This document shows, piece after piece, positions 55,330-64,000 of a DNA stretch of 64,000 bases. This DNA comes from Atherinomorus stipes (Eukaryota; Chordata; Actinopteri; Atheriniformes; Atherinidae), in NCBI GenBank assembly GCA_023101725.1, contig JALJCO010010304.1, positions 558,001 through 622,000 on the forward strand. Reading direction: 5' to 3'. The translations under genes and the position numbers were made by a program. How positions within the stretch are numbered: the stretch's first letter is position 1; each line of letters begins with the position of its first letter. The notes beneath the pieces are model-generated. The model did not search any database. It saw only the letters and a program-made list of their open reading frames with translations, and was not told where the DNA came from.

Positions 55330-55709
55330 CAGTGCACCTAACTTTTTTTCCTGGTTGCACCGATGCCCCTAACACTGAAGATGCAGGTGAACGATTTTCT
55401 CCAAATGTGTCTTTTCTGTGTTTATTTCCCTCCTAACGGAGCTCAGTGAATGACGCTGATAAAAGTCCACAGAAAAGGTGAGTCTTCATCTCTAACTGGT
55501 TCTGATCCACCCTCAACACGTGCGCTTTAGTTTGAAATAAAGACCAGCGGGTCCTCATTAGACTGCGGTGAAGAACGACACCGACGAGACCCGCGGAAAC
55601 AATCAATTGTAAAACGTGGAATATGGTGCGTTCTGCTCATATGTGGTTGTCATCAACTATCTTCATGAATTTAAGAGTTTTGTCTGAGCGACATGAAGCA
55701 GAAAGCCGG

Positions 55710-55740
<31 letters not shown>

Positions 55741-55789
55741 AATCCAACTCTAACGAGATCTAGGATCTGAAAGAGAAGTGAGGGATGGG

Positions 55790-56999
55790 CGATGCCGAAA
55801 TTTTTCATGTCGATACGATACCAGTAGTTGATGGTACTTTTTTCATTGATACCAATACCGATACCGACACTTTTGATCCCTTAAAAAAAAAACAAAAAAA
55901 AAACTCATGATTGCAGTTTGCATTATTATCTTGAATACAAGGACAAAATTGGATATAAGTAAAACTTGTAAAACAATAATAAATTATATTGATGAAGAAA
56001 TAAAAAAAAAAAGATTAAAAACTTATTTTAGTTATCAAATAACTTTAGCACAGCTTAAAGGGATATTGTGTAAGTTCTCCTGTGTTTTATTCACAAAACT
56101 GAATATTTGGTTCAAAAGTGTTTTTTCATTAATCAGTAATCACTCCATCAACAAACTGGAGTGCTCCTCTAAGTTCTAAATTTGCCGTTGGTATCATTCA
56201 TTTACACATCGAGGGGGGGGGTGGGTGGGGGTGCGATGGGTGTCGGCTGGTGGTGGCTTTGGGGGGGGGAGGAGGGGGAAGAGAAAGACAGAGACAGGCC
56301 GGGGAGAGCGGGGTGTTTTCGGGGGAGTGGGGGGAAAGGTGAAAGGAGGGCGCGGGCGGGAGGGGGGGGCTGCGCCGCTGAAGGAGGGTGCGGGTGCAGA
56401 AGTCGGAGGAAAAAAACTAAATGAAAGTTAAATTAATGAAGAAAAGCGGGGAGAGGGAAAAAAAAAGGTGGGGGAGGAAAAACAAAAAGTCATATGGAAA
56501 AAATGAGACGGGTACTGAGGGCTGTGTCTCTAACTGACGGCGTGATATCACATAAGGGGCGGTGATAACTTTAGATGCATCGGGTTGACGGTCGGCGGCG
56601 TGGCGGGATTCGAGGGAGAGGAGTACGAAGAAGCAGGTCCGATTAAGCAGATTTAAATGTGTTTAATTTCAGTGGAAAATGTTCAAATATAAAATGCAAT
56701 AGTAATATCATAAATTTACCAAAACATAATGTGCAATAACCCGCATTAAAGTACTGAAAGATACCAAAACATCATCATCACTAGCAGCATCATCATGACA
56801 TCTGACCACCATCATGTGATACAGAAGCTAGAATCTGGCTGCTTTCACATCATTTCATTTCTAAAACTCTCAGATGTGGAAACAAATGCATATTTGTATC
56901 TGTACAGTGGTATCAGAATACTAAAAAAAGTATCTATTCCAATATTTTGTCTGGCTGGTATCGAAGTAGCGACTCCAGGGTATCGATATGCCCATCCTG
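55790..56999. mobile_element. Non-autonomous relative of the THAP transposon, interrupted
   Basis: 55791-56050 matches 42416-42700 in the same orientation ('agggatgggcgat', 'gtttgcatta', 'ttatcaaataact'), and 56670-56835 matches 42730-42900, including one 'accaccatcatgtgatacag' unit. The right tip is '...tatgcccatcctg' (56999). Between 56058 and about 56668 an unrelated insertion starts at TTAA (56057) and contains a very G-rich tract (56210-56430); I do not see its inverted ends. Confidence 0.65.
56058..56668. other. Insertion with a G-rich tract
   Basis: 'agggatattgtgtaagttct' begins at 56060 directly after TTAA and would fit a TTAA-type MITE tip, but the opposite end (near 56660) shows no mirror of it. 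56210-56430 has several runs of 6-9 G on the plus strand, which could form G-quadruplexes. Frames across it are composition artefacts. Confidence 0.45.
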
Positions 57000-57321
57000 A
57001 AGCTTCACAGCCTCAAGACATTTCAGTTCGAAATGTTTAGTTTCATGAAGTTCAGTGAAGCTTCCCCTAAAAATGTTTTTTTCTACTGACAACATTAAAG
57101 ATAAACAGTTTTCTAAACCTCATTATTGTTCAAAATAACTTCAATAAGTATCAATGTCTATGTAAAATGATTAAAAGAAAATTCTTAAACTGAATTAAAA
57201 TGAGCTGCTGACAGCGATACTGGAAACAATTAGGTGCACCTAAACTTTTTGCTGGTGCACCCAAATTACAAAGTTAGGTGCACCGGTGCAACCAGTGTTA
57301 AAAAGTTAGTCTGGAGCCCTG

Positions 57322-59650
57322 TATCCTCACTTATAGCAGATTTTAAAAGTAATAACAGGCATGTGTGTCTTTGAGGGAGACCTGTGTATGAAATGAATGA
57401 AACCCGTCCAGACTGGGGATCATCAGTACATCTCGAAGACACGGAGGTGAAAGCGGCAGATAACGCTAAATTTCAATGGAGAAAAAGGAGATAGGAGAGC
57501 AGTCAGCAATGCAACTGCAACATTCTCTTCGATTCCATCCATTTTTCCACGCATTTCAGTATGTCTATGCTATATAAACCAAAACTCTTGCCCGTGAAGC
57601 CCACAATGCAATGCAAAATGTCACGTGCCCTTTAGAGCCTTATATTAGCAAAGTCAGCTCATTCCCATCAGACTTGTAGGTGCAGGTGTACGGTAACCCT
57701 GCATCTGAGCTGGAAACAACAGTTGTTTGTTATTATTTTTACATACACGAGTTCTAATGGACATATTTTATTAACTGATTCTATATTCTTCTTTTATCAG
57801 GCCTGTAACCTATAATACTTATAATTAGTAAATGCGGGAGCAGAAAGGTTCGTCTTCGGATCAAACCAATATCTGTTCAGTGAATCAGGTTGATATCGGA
57901 GCCCAATACGAATCGGATCGGTCCCACCTCTGATTTTGAACACTTTTCCCTGCATCCTCAGACTCAGAGCTGGTAACAGCAGGTGGAGTGAACTCTGTTC
58001 ACGGTGTTTACAGGGCACATTTACACCTCCTGTTTATCCTCTGGTAAAACCGGGACAGATAAATGCTTAAGTTACAAAGAAGGTAATAAAAAAGCAAATT
58101 AAGAAAAAAAAAAGGATTGAATTTGTCTGCCACTGAGCAGAGTACGAATAATGTAATCGCCCACATTCAGCTCTGGGCGGGTATTATGATGTGCTGTGAC
58201 CTGCCAGTGACCTCTGCTCATCATTATGTGTGTGTGGACATGTATAAGTAAGCGTGCGCGTGTGTGTGGAAGTTTGATTGAGTCATAGAGAATGATAACT
58301 AAATAAGGTTCAATAAAACTGCAAGACAAGTGCACAATTACCTGCAGCGCTCTGCTTTGATAAATGTCACGGCTGGCCACAGAAAATTGGCTGCAAAAGG
58401 ACAGTGTGACTAATTTCCCCTCAAAATGTTGGAAGGGGTTATGCTCCTCTGTGCATGTGTGTTTATTCTGGTGTGTGAGAGAGTGTGTGTGAAGGACTTA
58501 CAGGTTGTTTAAATGAAAATGAGAAATGTTCAATAATACATAAGGCTGTCTGCAGAGCACTATTACCAAAGAATATGTTTTATGAAAGCCTCCATAAATG
58601 GTGGTGCTTTATATTTCCACACTGGCATATATTTTACAGTTTTGATAAATTGCCGACAGGAGTCGATATTGCATTTGGGTTTCACGCATGGACGCTTAAT
58701 GTATTCCCTCAATTCTGAAAACACTGGAAAGAGGCTCAGAGAAAATATTAAGGGCATTTTTTTTCTCATTATAATACATTATTCTGCTGGATTGCATTCT
58801 ATGACATCACTCTACATAATGGCTTCCCTTACATAAGGATATGGTTATGAAAATGCTAGTTAGCCTTGAGTCTGGCTTGTAAAGGTGATGCATTCTTGCC
58901 CCGTTAAGCCACACAACAGTCCAAGTTGCATGTCATTGACATGACTCCAACGCAACATTGCCTCATGCCTTTGATGGGCTGAAAGTAAAACAGAAGACAT
59001 GAAAATCACAAGAGCCTTAATGTAGGTGAATCAAGGATTTTCATGTAATTGCACTATAAGTTAAAGGTAACATTATAAATTATCCTCTGCATGTGGATTT
59101 CTCCTTAGTGTCAATAAATAATAATAATAAAAATAAACTGTTTGAATTAGTGTTTAATCTGTTGTAAAGCAAAAGCTGGACCAAAGCAGCAGCCAGAACT
59201 GTGTAGGAAAAGTTGAGTAATTTATCTTAAAGGCCCATTCATTCCCTTATGGTACGGTAACTAGCGGTGTCTGTTTCAAACATCACCATGCATGGCCGCT
59301 ATCATACTCTCATGCGTGTTTTATGGCATCGTGATAATTGAGCCAGTTCATCGGCATTGGTGACTTCGGACTTCTGCAATCCTACGTCAGTTTCAAACAC
59401 CAGTCAATGCCTCACTGTTTACAACCACCAGACACACTCACAGTCTTTCCTCTAAAGCTACAACCGAACAGCTGTTGTCTTCTCCTTCTGGCTCCGTTTT
59501 TTCCCTTCCGTTTACCGTCTTCTTCACTTTTTTTCCTTTCCCTTGTCATATGTCAGTGATACAGCTCAACACTGATCCTGGAGTTTCTGGTGTACTGCTC
59601 CGTTTTCTGCATCTGTTGACGGATCAACAAGACTTGCGGTGTGCATGTTG
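57322..59650. other. Unassigned DNA
   Basis: No gene, SINE or complete element is recognised over 2.3 kb. Small (GT)n runs are at 58255-58268 and 58470-58492. Confidence 0.5.
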
Positions 59651-59742
59651 TGATGTGGTTAAATATAATTGGTGAAGGTAATAAGCTTTACTCTGACATT
59701 ACATCTGTCAAAGGGATGGATCAGAATATGTTAGATTTTTAA

Positions 59743-60913
59743 ATGTCATCTAAGTTGCCCAAAAAGGGTCTTCGGATAGCCCACGTCAATATATCTAGTC
59801 TCAGGAATAAGTTGATAGAAATTGAGTATATTTTATTTTCTAATAATTTACATATATTAGCGGTATCGGAGACTCATTTAGATTCTACTTTCGAGGATAC
59901 ATCTGTAATGATACAAGGGTATAATATTTTCAGAAATGACAGGGATGCTTATGGAGGCGGTGTGTGGCATGTTACGTCCAAAGTCACTTACCTGTAAAAG
60001 TAAGACTAGACTTAATAATATCGGCTATGGAAGTTCTCTGGTTACAAGTTTATTTAAAGCATTTGAAGCCAATATTAATTGGATATTTCTATAGACCACC
60101 GAATGTTAATATGTGGTACTTGGACAAAATGTGTGATATGTTGGAAAAAGTTAGTTGTACAAGTAGTGAAATATATGTTTTGGGTGATATGAATGCTGAC
60201 TGGCATTCTAATTGTTGTCCAATGAAAATGAGGCTAATGAATTTGTGTGGGTCTTGTGGGCTTTACCAAATTGTAAATAAATCTACTAGAATATGTTTAA
60301 AGACTAATGGTAAACAAGTTGCACATTATATATATCTAAATAACCCAAAGGTTTGTTCTAAAGCCATTTCAGTGCCTATTGGTTGCAGTGACCATAATTT
60401 AGCAGTTAGGAAAACTAAGGTGCCCAAGAAAGGCTCAAAAATGATCAGGAAAAGGTCATATAAAAGGTTCAATCAAGAAAGGTATGTCATAGATATTAAA
60501 AATGCTGATTGGTCTGAAGTATTTTTACAGATTGTTCCTGAAAAGGCATTTTGTGCTTTCAATGAGACATTATTGAAGATAGTAGATAATCAAGCTCCAG
60601 TAAAAAAATTTACTATGAAGAATGTCAATACCCCATGGTTGGATGAAGAATTAAAAGAGCATATGAAAGAAAGAGATAAAGCAAAATTAATTGCGGATCT
60701 TCTAAAAGTAAGTTGGATTGGCAAGCATACTGTAAATTAAGGAATTTGGTTTGTAAATTGAATAAAAAGAAAAAGAAAAGGTATTATGAAAACATTCTGA
60801 AAGATGCAAGTCATGACAGTAAACAGTTATGGAATAAATTGAATTATTTATTGAAGGGAAACCTGAGGTCTAGTCTACCTCGTCATGTCTTGAGACTGGT
60901 AAGGATTTTTTAA
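59743..60913 (+). pseudogene. LINE APE-type endonuclease and linker, frameshifted
   Basis: Domain order: 'HVNISSLRNK' (59779-59808) with the catalytic Asn, 'AVSETHLDS' (about 59859-59885) with the Glu, 'GYFYRPPNVN', 'LGDMNADWHS' (about 60181-60210) with Asp and Asn, and 'GCSDHNLAV' (about 60385-60410) with the closing Ser-Asp-His. All key residues of an apurinic-type endonuclease are visible. Frame changes occur near 59965 and 60705. After that 'CKLRNLVCKLNKKKKKRYY' is the basic linker before the reverse transcriptase. The start ATG at 59743 is the first in frame. Deletions near 60950 separate it from the next block. Confidence 0.8.
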
Positions 60914-61034
60914 CCACACCAGATGATATAGTCAATCACTTGAATAGTTTTTTTTATAAAGAAGATTGATAATTTAATAAGTAAAATTCAGAACAAAAAA
61001 TAAAACGTTAGGAACAAATCTAGTTGATAAGATA

Positions 61035-62693
61035 ATGAAGGATAAAGAGTGTAATTTTAAATTAAGAATTGCCAGTGTTGCTAACATTGAATTAATGTTA
61101 ATGACCTTTAAAGACAAACCACCAGGAGTTGATGAGCTTGATGGAAAGTTGCTTAAGCCAATTGCTTTATTTATAGCACCAATGGTCACCCATATTATCA
61201 ATCCGAGCATAAATTTAAGTAGGTGTCCACAAGTGTGGAAAATATCTAAAATTGTACCAATTCCTAAAAATAAATGATTACAGTTGTCAGAAACTAATAG
61301 TAGACCAATAAGTTTATTGCCTATTTTAAGTAAAATAATGGAGAAGTATGTGTATGATCAGATTCAATTTTATTTTTCAAACAATAACCTGTTTACAAAA
61401 AGGGAAAAACATTCAACTGCCACTGCTTTAACGGAAATGGCAGATGACTGGTATAAGGCACTAGAACAGAAGAAGATAACAGGAGCAGTATTTTCAGATT
61501 TTTCTGCTGCCTTTGATATTTTAGATCATGAATTATTGTTAGAAAAATTGGAACATTAGAGATTTTCTCCCACTGCATTATTATGGATTAAAAGTTATCT
61601 AAATAATAGACAGCAAACAGTATATTTCAATGGAAGTATTTCAGAAACAACACTTGTTTAGTACGGGGTGCCCCAAGGAAGTTGCCATGGGCCTCTCCTG
61701 TACTCAATATTTACAAACGATTTTCCATTAGTATTAAGAGCGGCTAAAATAGCAATGTATGCGGATGATTCCACTATGTATTTAGAAGAATCAAGAATCA
61801 AAGATTGAAAAAAATCTGAATGAAGAAATACAGAGAGTAGGGGAATGGATTGAGAGCAATAAACTTATTCTAAATGTATCTAAAACTACTTGTATGGTAA
61901 TTAGATCAAGTTATCTATTACGATTAAATCCAAGGCTTGACTTAAGCTTAAAAATATGTCAGTGAAGCAAGTAAAAGAAATAAAATTATTAGGAGTTATT
62001 ATTGATAGTACCTTATCAAGAATAAACATTTACAGATGGTGGTAAGGAAAATGGGAAATGCCTTGTCCATGATAAAAAGATGTTGTAAATTTTTAGCATA
62101 AACTGTTTTGAAGCAGGTGATTCAAGCTTTGGTTTTTATCATATTTAGATTATTGTTCAATTGTTTGGTCCAATGCTCCACATGGTAACATAAGAAAACT
62201 GCAAATAGTCCAGAATAAAGCTGCACGAATGGCTTTGGCATGTGGATCGAGGACCAATGTTAAAAGAATGCATGAAGGTCTTTTGTGGATGGATGTAACG
62301 AATAGGTTAAATTATTTGTTAATGGTGTTTATGAAAAATGTCATCACAACCAAGATACCTATAATTTGTTATGGAGAACTGTCCTTTAGTACAGGAATGC
62401 ATAATTATGCGACAAGGCATGCCATTTGAGGCTGTTTTAACTTGCCAAATTTTAAAACATTTGGACAGCAGACTGTAATACAGAGCTATGAAAGAATGGA
62501 ACTCACTCCCAAATTATGTCACTCAACAGAAGAATATGAACAACTTTTTAAAAAACTAAAAGATTATTATTTAGCAAGAAATTTCACTAATCAAGTATTC
62601 TTACAGAGTATCAATAATTTGGTTGTGATGACATTACCAAGAGTTGACAGAGTAATTGGAAGAGCCTTAATGATTTGTCTGTATTGTCTTTAA
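61035..62693 (+). pseudogene. LINE reverse transcriptase and C-terminal region, many stops
   Basis: 'KPPGVDELDGKLLKPIA' (about 61117-61167) and 'NSRPISLLPILSKIMEKYVY' (about 61291-61350) open the reverse transcriptase. Motif A 'FSDFSAAFDILDH' is at about 61495-61530, motif B 'GVPQGSCHGPLLYS' near 61665-61710 and motif C 'YADDSTMY' near 61760. All three motifs are recognisable but spread over different frames with stops at 61275, 61557 and 61659. C-terminal pieces 'MALACGSRTNVKRMHEG' (62229) and 'HNYATRHA' (about 62401-62425) match the usual LINE C-terminus. Inactive. Confidence 0.8.
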
Positions 62694-62925
62694 GAATGCT
62701 TTCCCATGAATGTTTATATTTATGAATCTTGGAAAGGTGTCAAAACATATTACCATGGGAGAGTATATACAAAGTATTGTGTGTGTGTGCATGTGTGTGC
62801 ATGTGTTGTAATGTGGGAACATTCTTGTGTGTTATTTTTTTGATTTGAATGTTTGTATTGTCATGTGCAAATTGTATTGACCCCAGGAAGAATAGCTGCT
62901 GCTTAGCAAAAGCTAATGGGGATAA

Positions 62926-62957
62926 AAAATAAACAAATAAACAAACAAACAAACAAA
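62926..62957. repeat. (AAAC)n / (AAAT)n LINE tail
   Basis: This is the tandem 'aaac' tail of the preceding LINE. It marks the 3' end and confirms plus orientation. Confidence 0.8.
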
Positions 62958-63004
62958 CTTCTAAAAACACACCAAATTACGTACGTAACCGACACAGAGG
63001 GCAA

Positions 63005-63450
63005 GCCAGAAGGCGAAGCTCTTGATTTACCAGTCAATCTACATTCCTACCCTCACCGATGGTCACAAGCTGTGGGTTGTAATCGAAAGAACGAGATTGC
63101 GGGTACAAATGAGTTTCCTCCGCAGGGTGGCCGAGCTCTCCCTTAGAGATAGGGTGAGGAGCTCGGTCATCCTGGAGGGGCTCAAAGTAGAGCCGCTGTT
63201 CCTCCACATCCAGAGGAACCAGATGAGGAGGCTCGGGCATCTGGTCAGGATGCCTCCTGGACACTTCCCTGGTGAGGTGTTCCAGGCACATCCCACTGGG
63301 ATGAGGCCCAGAAAAGATCCAGGACACGCTTGAGGAACTACGTCTGGTCTGGGAAAACCTTGGGATCCCCCCTGGATGAGCTGGTGGATGTGGTGGGAGA
63401 GAGAAGTCTGGGCTTCCCTGCAGCTGTCCTGGATAAGCAGAAGGAGATGG
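63005..63450 (+). pseudogene. Rex3-like LINE 3' fragment
   Basis: 63005-63450 matches 4069-4545, from 'gccagaaggcgaagctct' through the region reading 'SFLRRVAELSLRDRVRSSVI' to 'ggataagcagaaggagatgg'. It carries a frame break near 63320 and a shortened end. It is a 5'-truncated, older relative of the copy at 2263-4557 and begins 48 bp after the tail of the preceding LINE. Confidence 0.85.
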
Positions 63451-64000
63451 TACAGTACTGAAACAGACCGTACGTCTGATGCATTGAGCAGAAATGGGCC
63501 TTAAGGCTCTGAACAGTGGGAATTCCTAGAGAGTCTGATGAAAATTAGTACATGAGTAAGACAGACAGCAGTTAAAAGTCCAGAGCTGATAAGGGTGGCA
63601 GGGCAGAACTGAATCAGGCAAGTTTCCAAACCCTGGTAACAGGCAGACACTAAGGCTGGACCCTACCAGGCACCTACATGCGAGTAGTTTCAACGTCATC
63701 ACAACTTTATGCTTTTTCTGAAACTTTTTCAGACATTTTAGACTTAGGCCCAAATCAAATTTCTATTTTCATCCCTAGCCCTTCCCCTTAGGGACTGAAT
63801 TATTCCCCTAAGACATGGGACAACCTTTCAAAATCCTGCGTCACCAATAGTCATCCAGGGTGCATTGAACTGACATCATGGCTGTTTCACAGTGTTGTCT
63901 GCAACAGCAATAATCTCCCTTTTCTGGGCAATTGGTGTTGTTTTTCAGCTTTCGGCCCAAAAACAATGAAAGGAAAAGAAGAGGCCTACGACTCAAGCTT
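63451..64000. other. Unassigned DNA
   Basis: No gene or element is recognised in the last 550 bp. Confidence 0.5.

Larger units (their letters stand above)
55330..57321. mobile_element. hAT-like element enclosing other insertions
   Basis: The left tip 'cagtgcacctaac' (55330) and the mirrored right tip (reverse complement 'cagggctccagactaac', 57305-57321) are followed by matching inner blocks: 'tggttgcaccgatgc' on the left, and on the right 'tggttgcaccggtgc' in reverse complement. No target duplication is evident. The element encloses 55790-56999. Confidence 0.55.
59651..62957 (+). mobile_element. Nearly full-length LINE of the CR1/Jockey superfamily (Rex1-like?)
   Basis: An endonuclease plus reverse transcriptase non-LTR retrotransposon on the plus strand, with a 3' region ending 'gaagaatagctgctgcttag', 'gctaatggggata' and an (AAAC)n tail to about 62957. 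The 5' boundary is not defined; the first good coding is at 59743. A/T-rich codon use contrasts sharply with the G/C-rich Rex3-like LINE. Many frame breaks make it inactive. Clade placement is from the 'FSDFSAAFDILDH' style of motif A and the 'YATRH' C-terminus, by memory. Confidence 0.8.

Noticed and set aside
1..64000. CRISPR array, prokaryotic operons or phage genes
   Set aside because: There are no evenly spaced repeats with unique spacers, no ribosome-binding-site-led gene chains, and the content is plainly vertebrate repeats.
1..64000. LTR retrotransposon or endogenous retrovirus
   Set aside because: I looked for long direct repeats with TG...CA ends, primer-binding sites and protease or integrase motifs and found none. 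All reverse transcriptase sequence here is non-LTR type.

Overview
The window is repeat-dense, non-coding eukaryotic DNA, most likely from a spiny-rayed (percomorph) teleost fish. The evidence is internal: fish-type LINEs with an RTE/Rex3-like reverse transcriptase, a fish Tc1 transposase, tRNA-derived SINEs with LINE-like tails, many hAT, Tc1 and TTAA-target MITEs, and abundant CA/TG and AT microsatellites. I see no rRNA or tRNA gene, no prokaryotic operon and no recognisable host protein-coding gene. Long open frames are almost all pieces of transposable elements. No genome comparison was possible, so element families are named from termini, target duplications and protein motifs.

Layout. 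0-5 kb: a TTAA-type repeat end, a 337-bp near-perfect foldback (901-1237), low-complexity DNA, and an L1-type ORF2 remnant on the minus strand (1837-4690) split by a young 5'-truncated RTE/Rex3-like LINE (2263-4557) with a perfect 13-bp target duplication. 5-9.2 kb: unassigned. 9.2-12 kb: a 764-bp TTAA element, an unexplained 193-codon minus-strand frame and a hAT MITE. 15.3-18.7 kb: a MITE cluster including a Harbinger-like element inserted in a Rex3-like fragment. 19.9-22.6 kb: a nest of AT microsatellites, MITEs, a split Tc1 transposase start and a G-rich retroposon-like block. 23.9-25.2 kb: a decayed Tc1 transposon. 26.5-35.2 kb: SINEs and scattered transposon ends. 35.2-37.9 kb: repeat-poor DNA with one candidate terminal exon.

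37.9-41 kb: a long-TIR TTAA element and a hAT element with a 7/8 target duplication. 42.4-45.8 kb: a DNA transposon with about 350-bp inverted termini, subterminal tandem repeats and a THAP zinc-finger exon, interrupted by a retroposon and capped by a TTAA MITE. 46.7-48.9 kb: a SINE split by a palindromic MITE, then two TTAA elements. 50.8-51.95 kb: a hAT element with a perfect 8-bp target duplication and another MITE inside it. 53.8-54.2 kb: a TTAA MITE. 55.3-57.3 kb: a nested hAT-like block. 59.7-62.96 kb: a nearly full-length but frame-broken endonuclease plus reverse transcriptase LINE, followed by a third Rex3-like fragment (63005-63450).

There is no cooperating gene system here. The value of the window is as a layered record of element-into-element insertions, several with readable target duplications, which gives relative ages. 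TTAA-target elements from several unrelated terminal families are unusually frequent.
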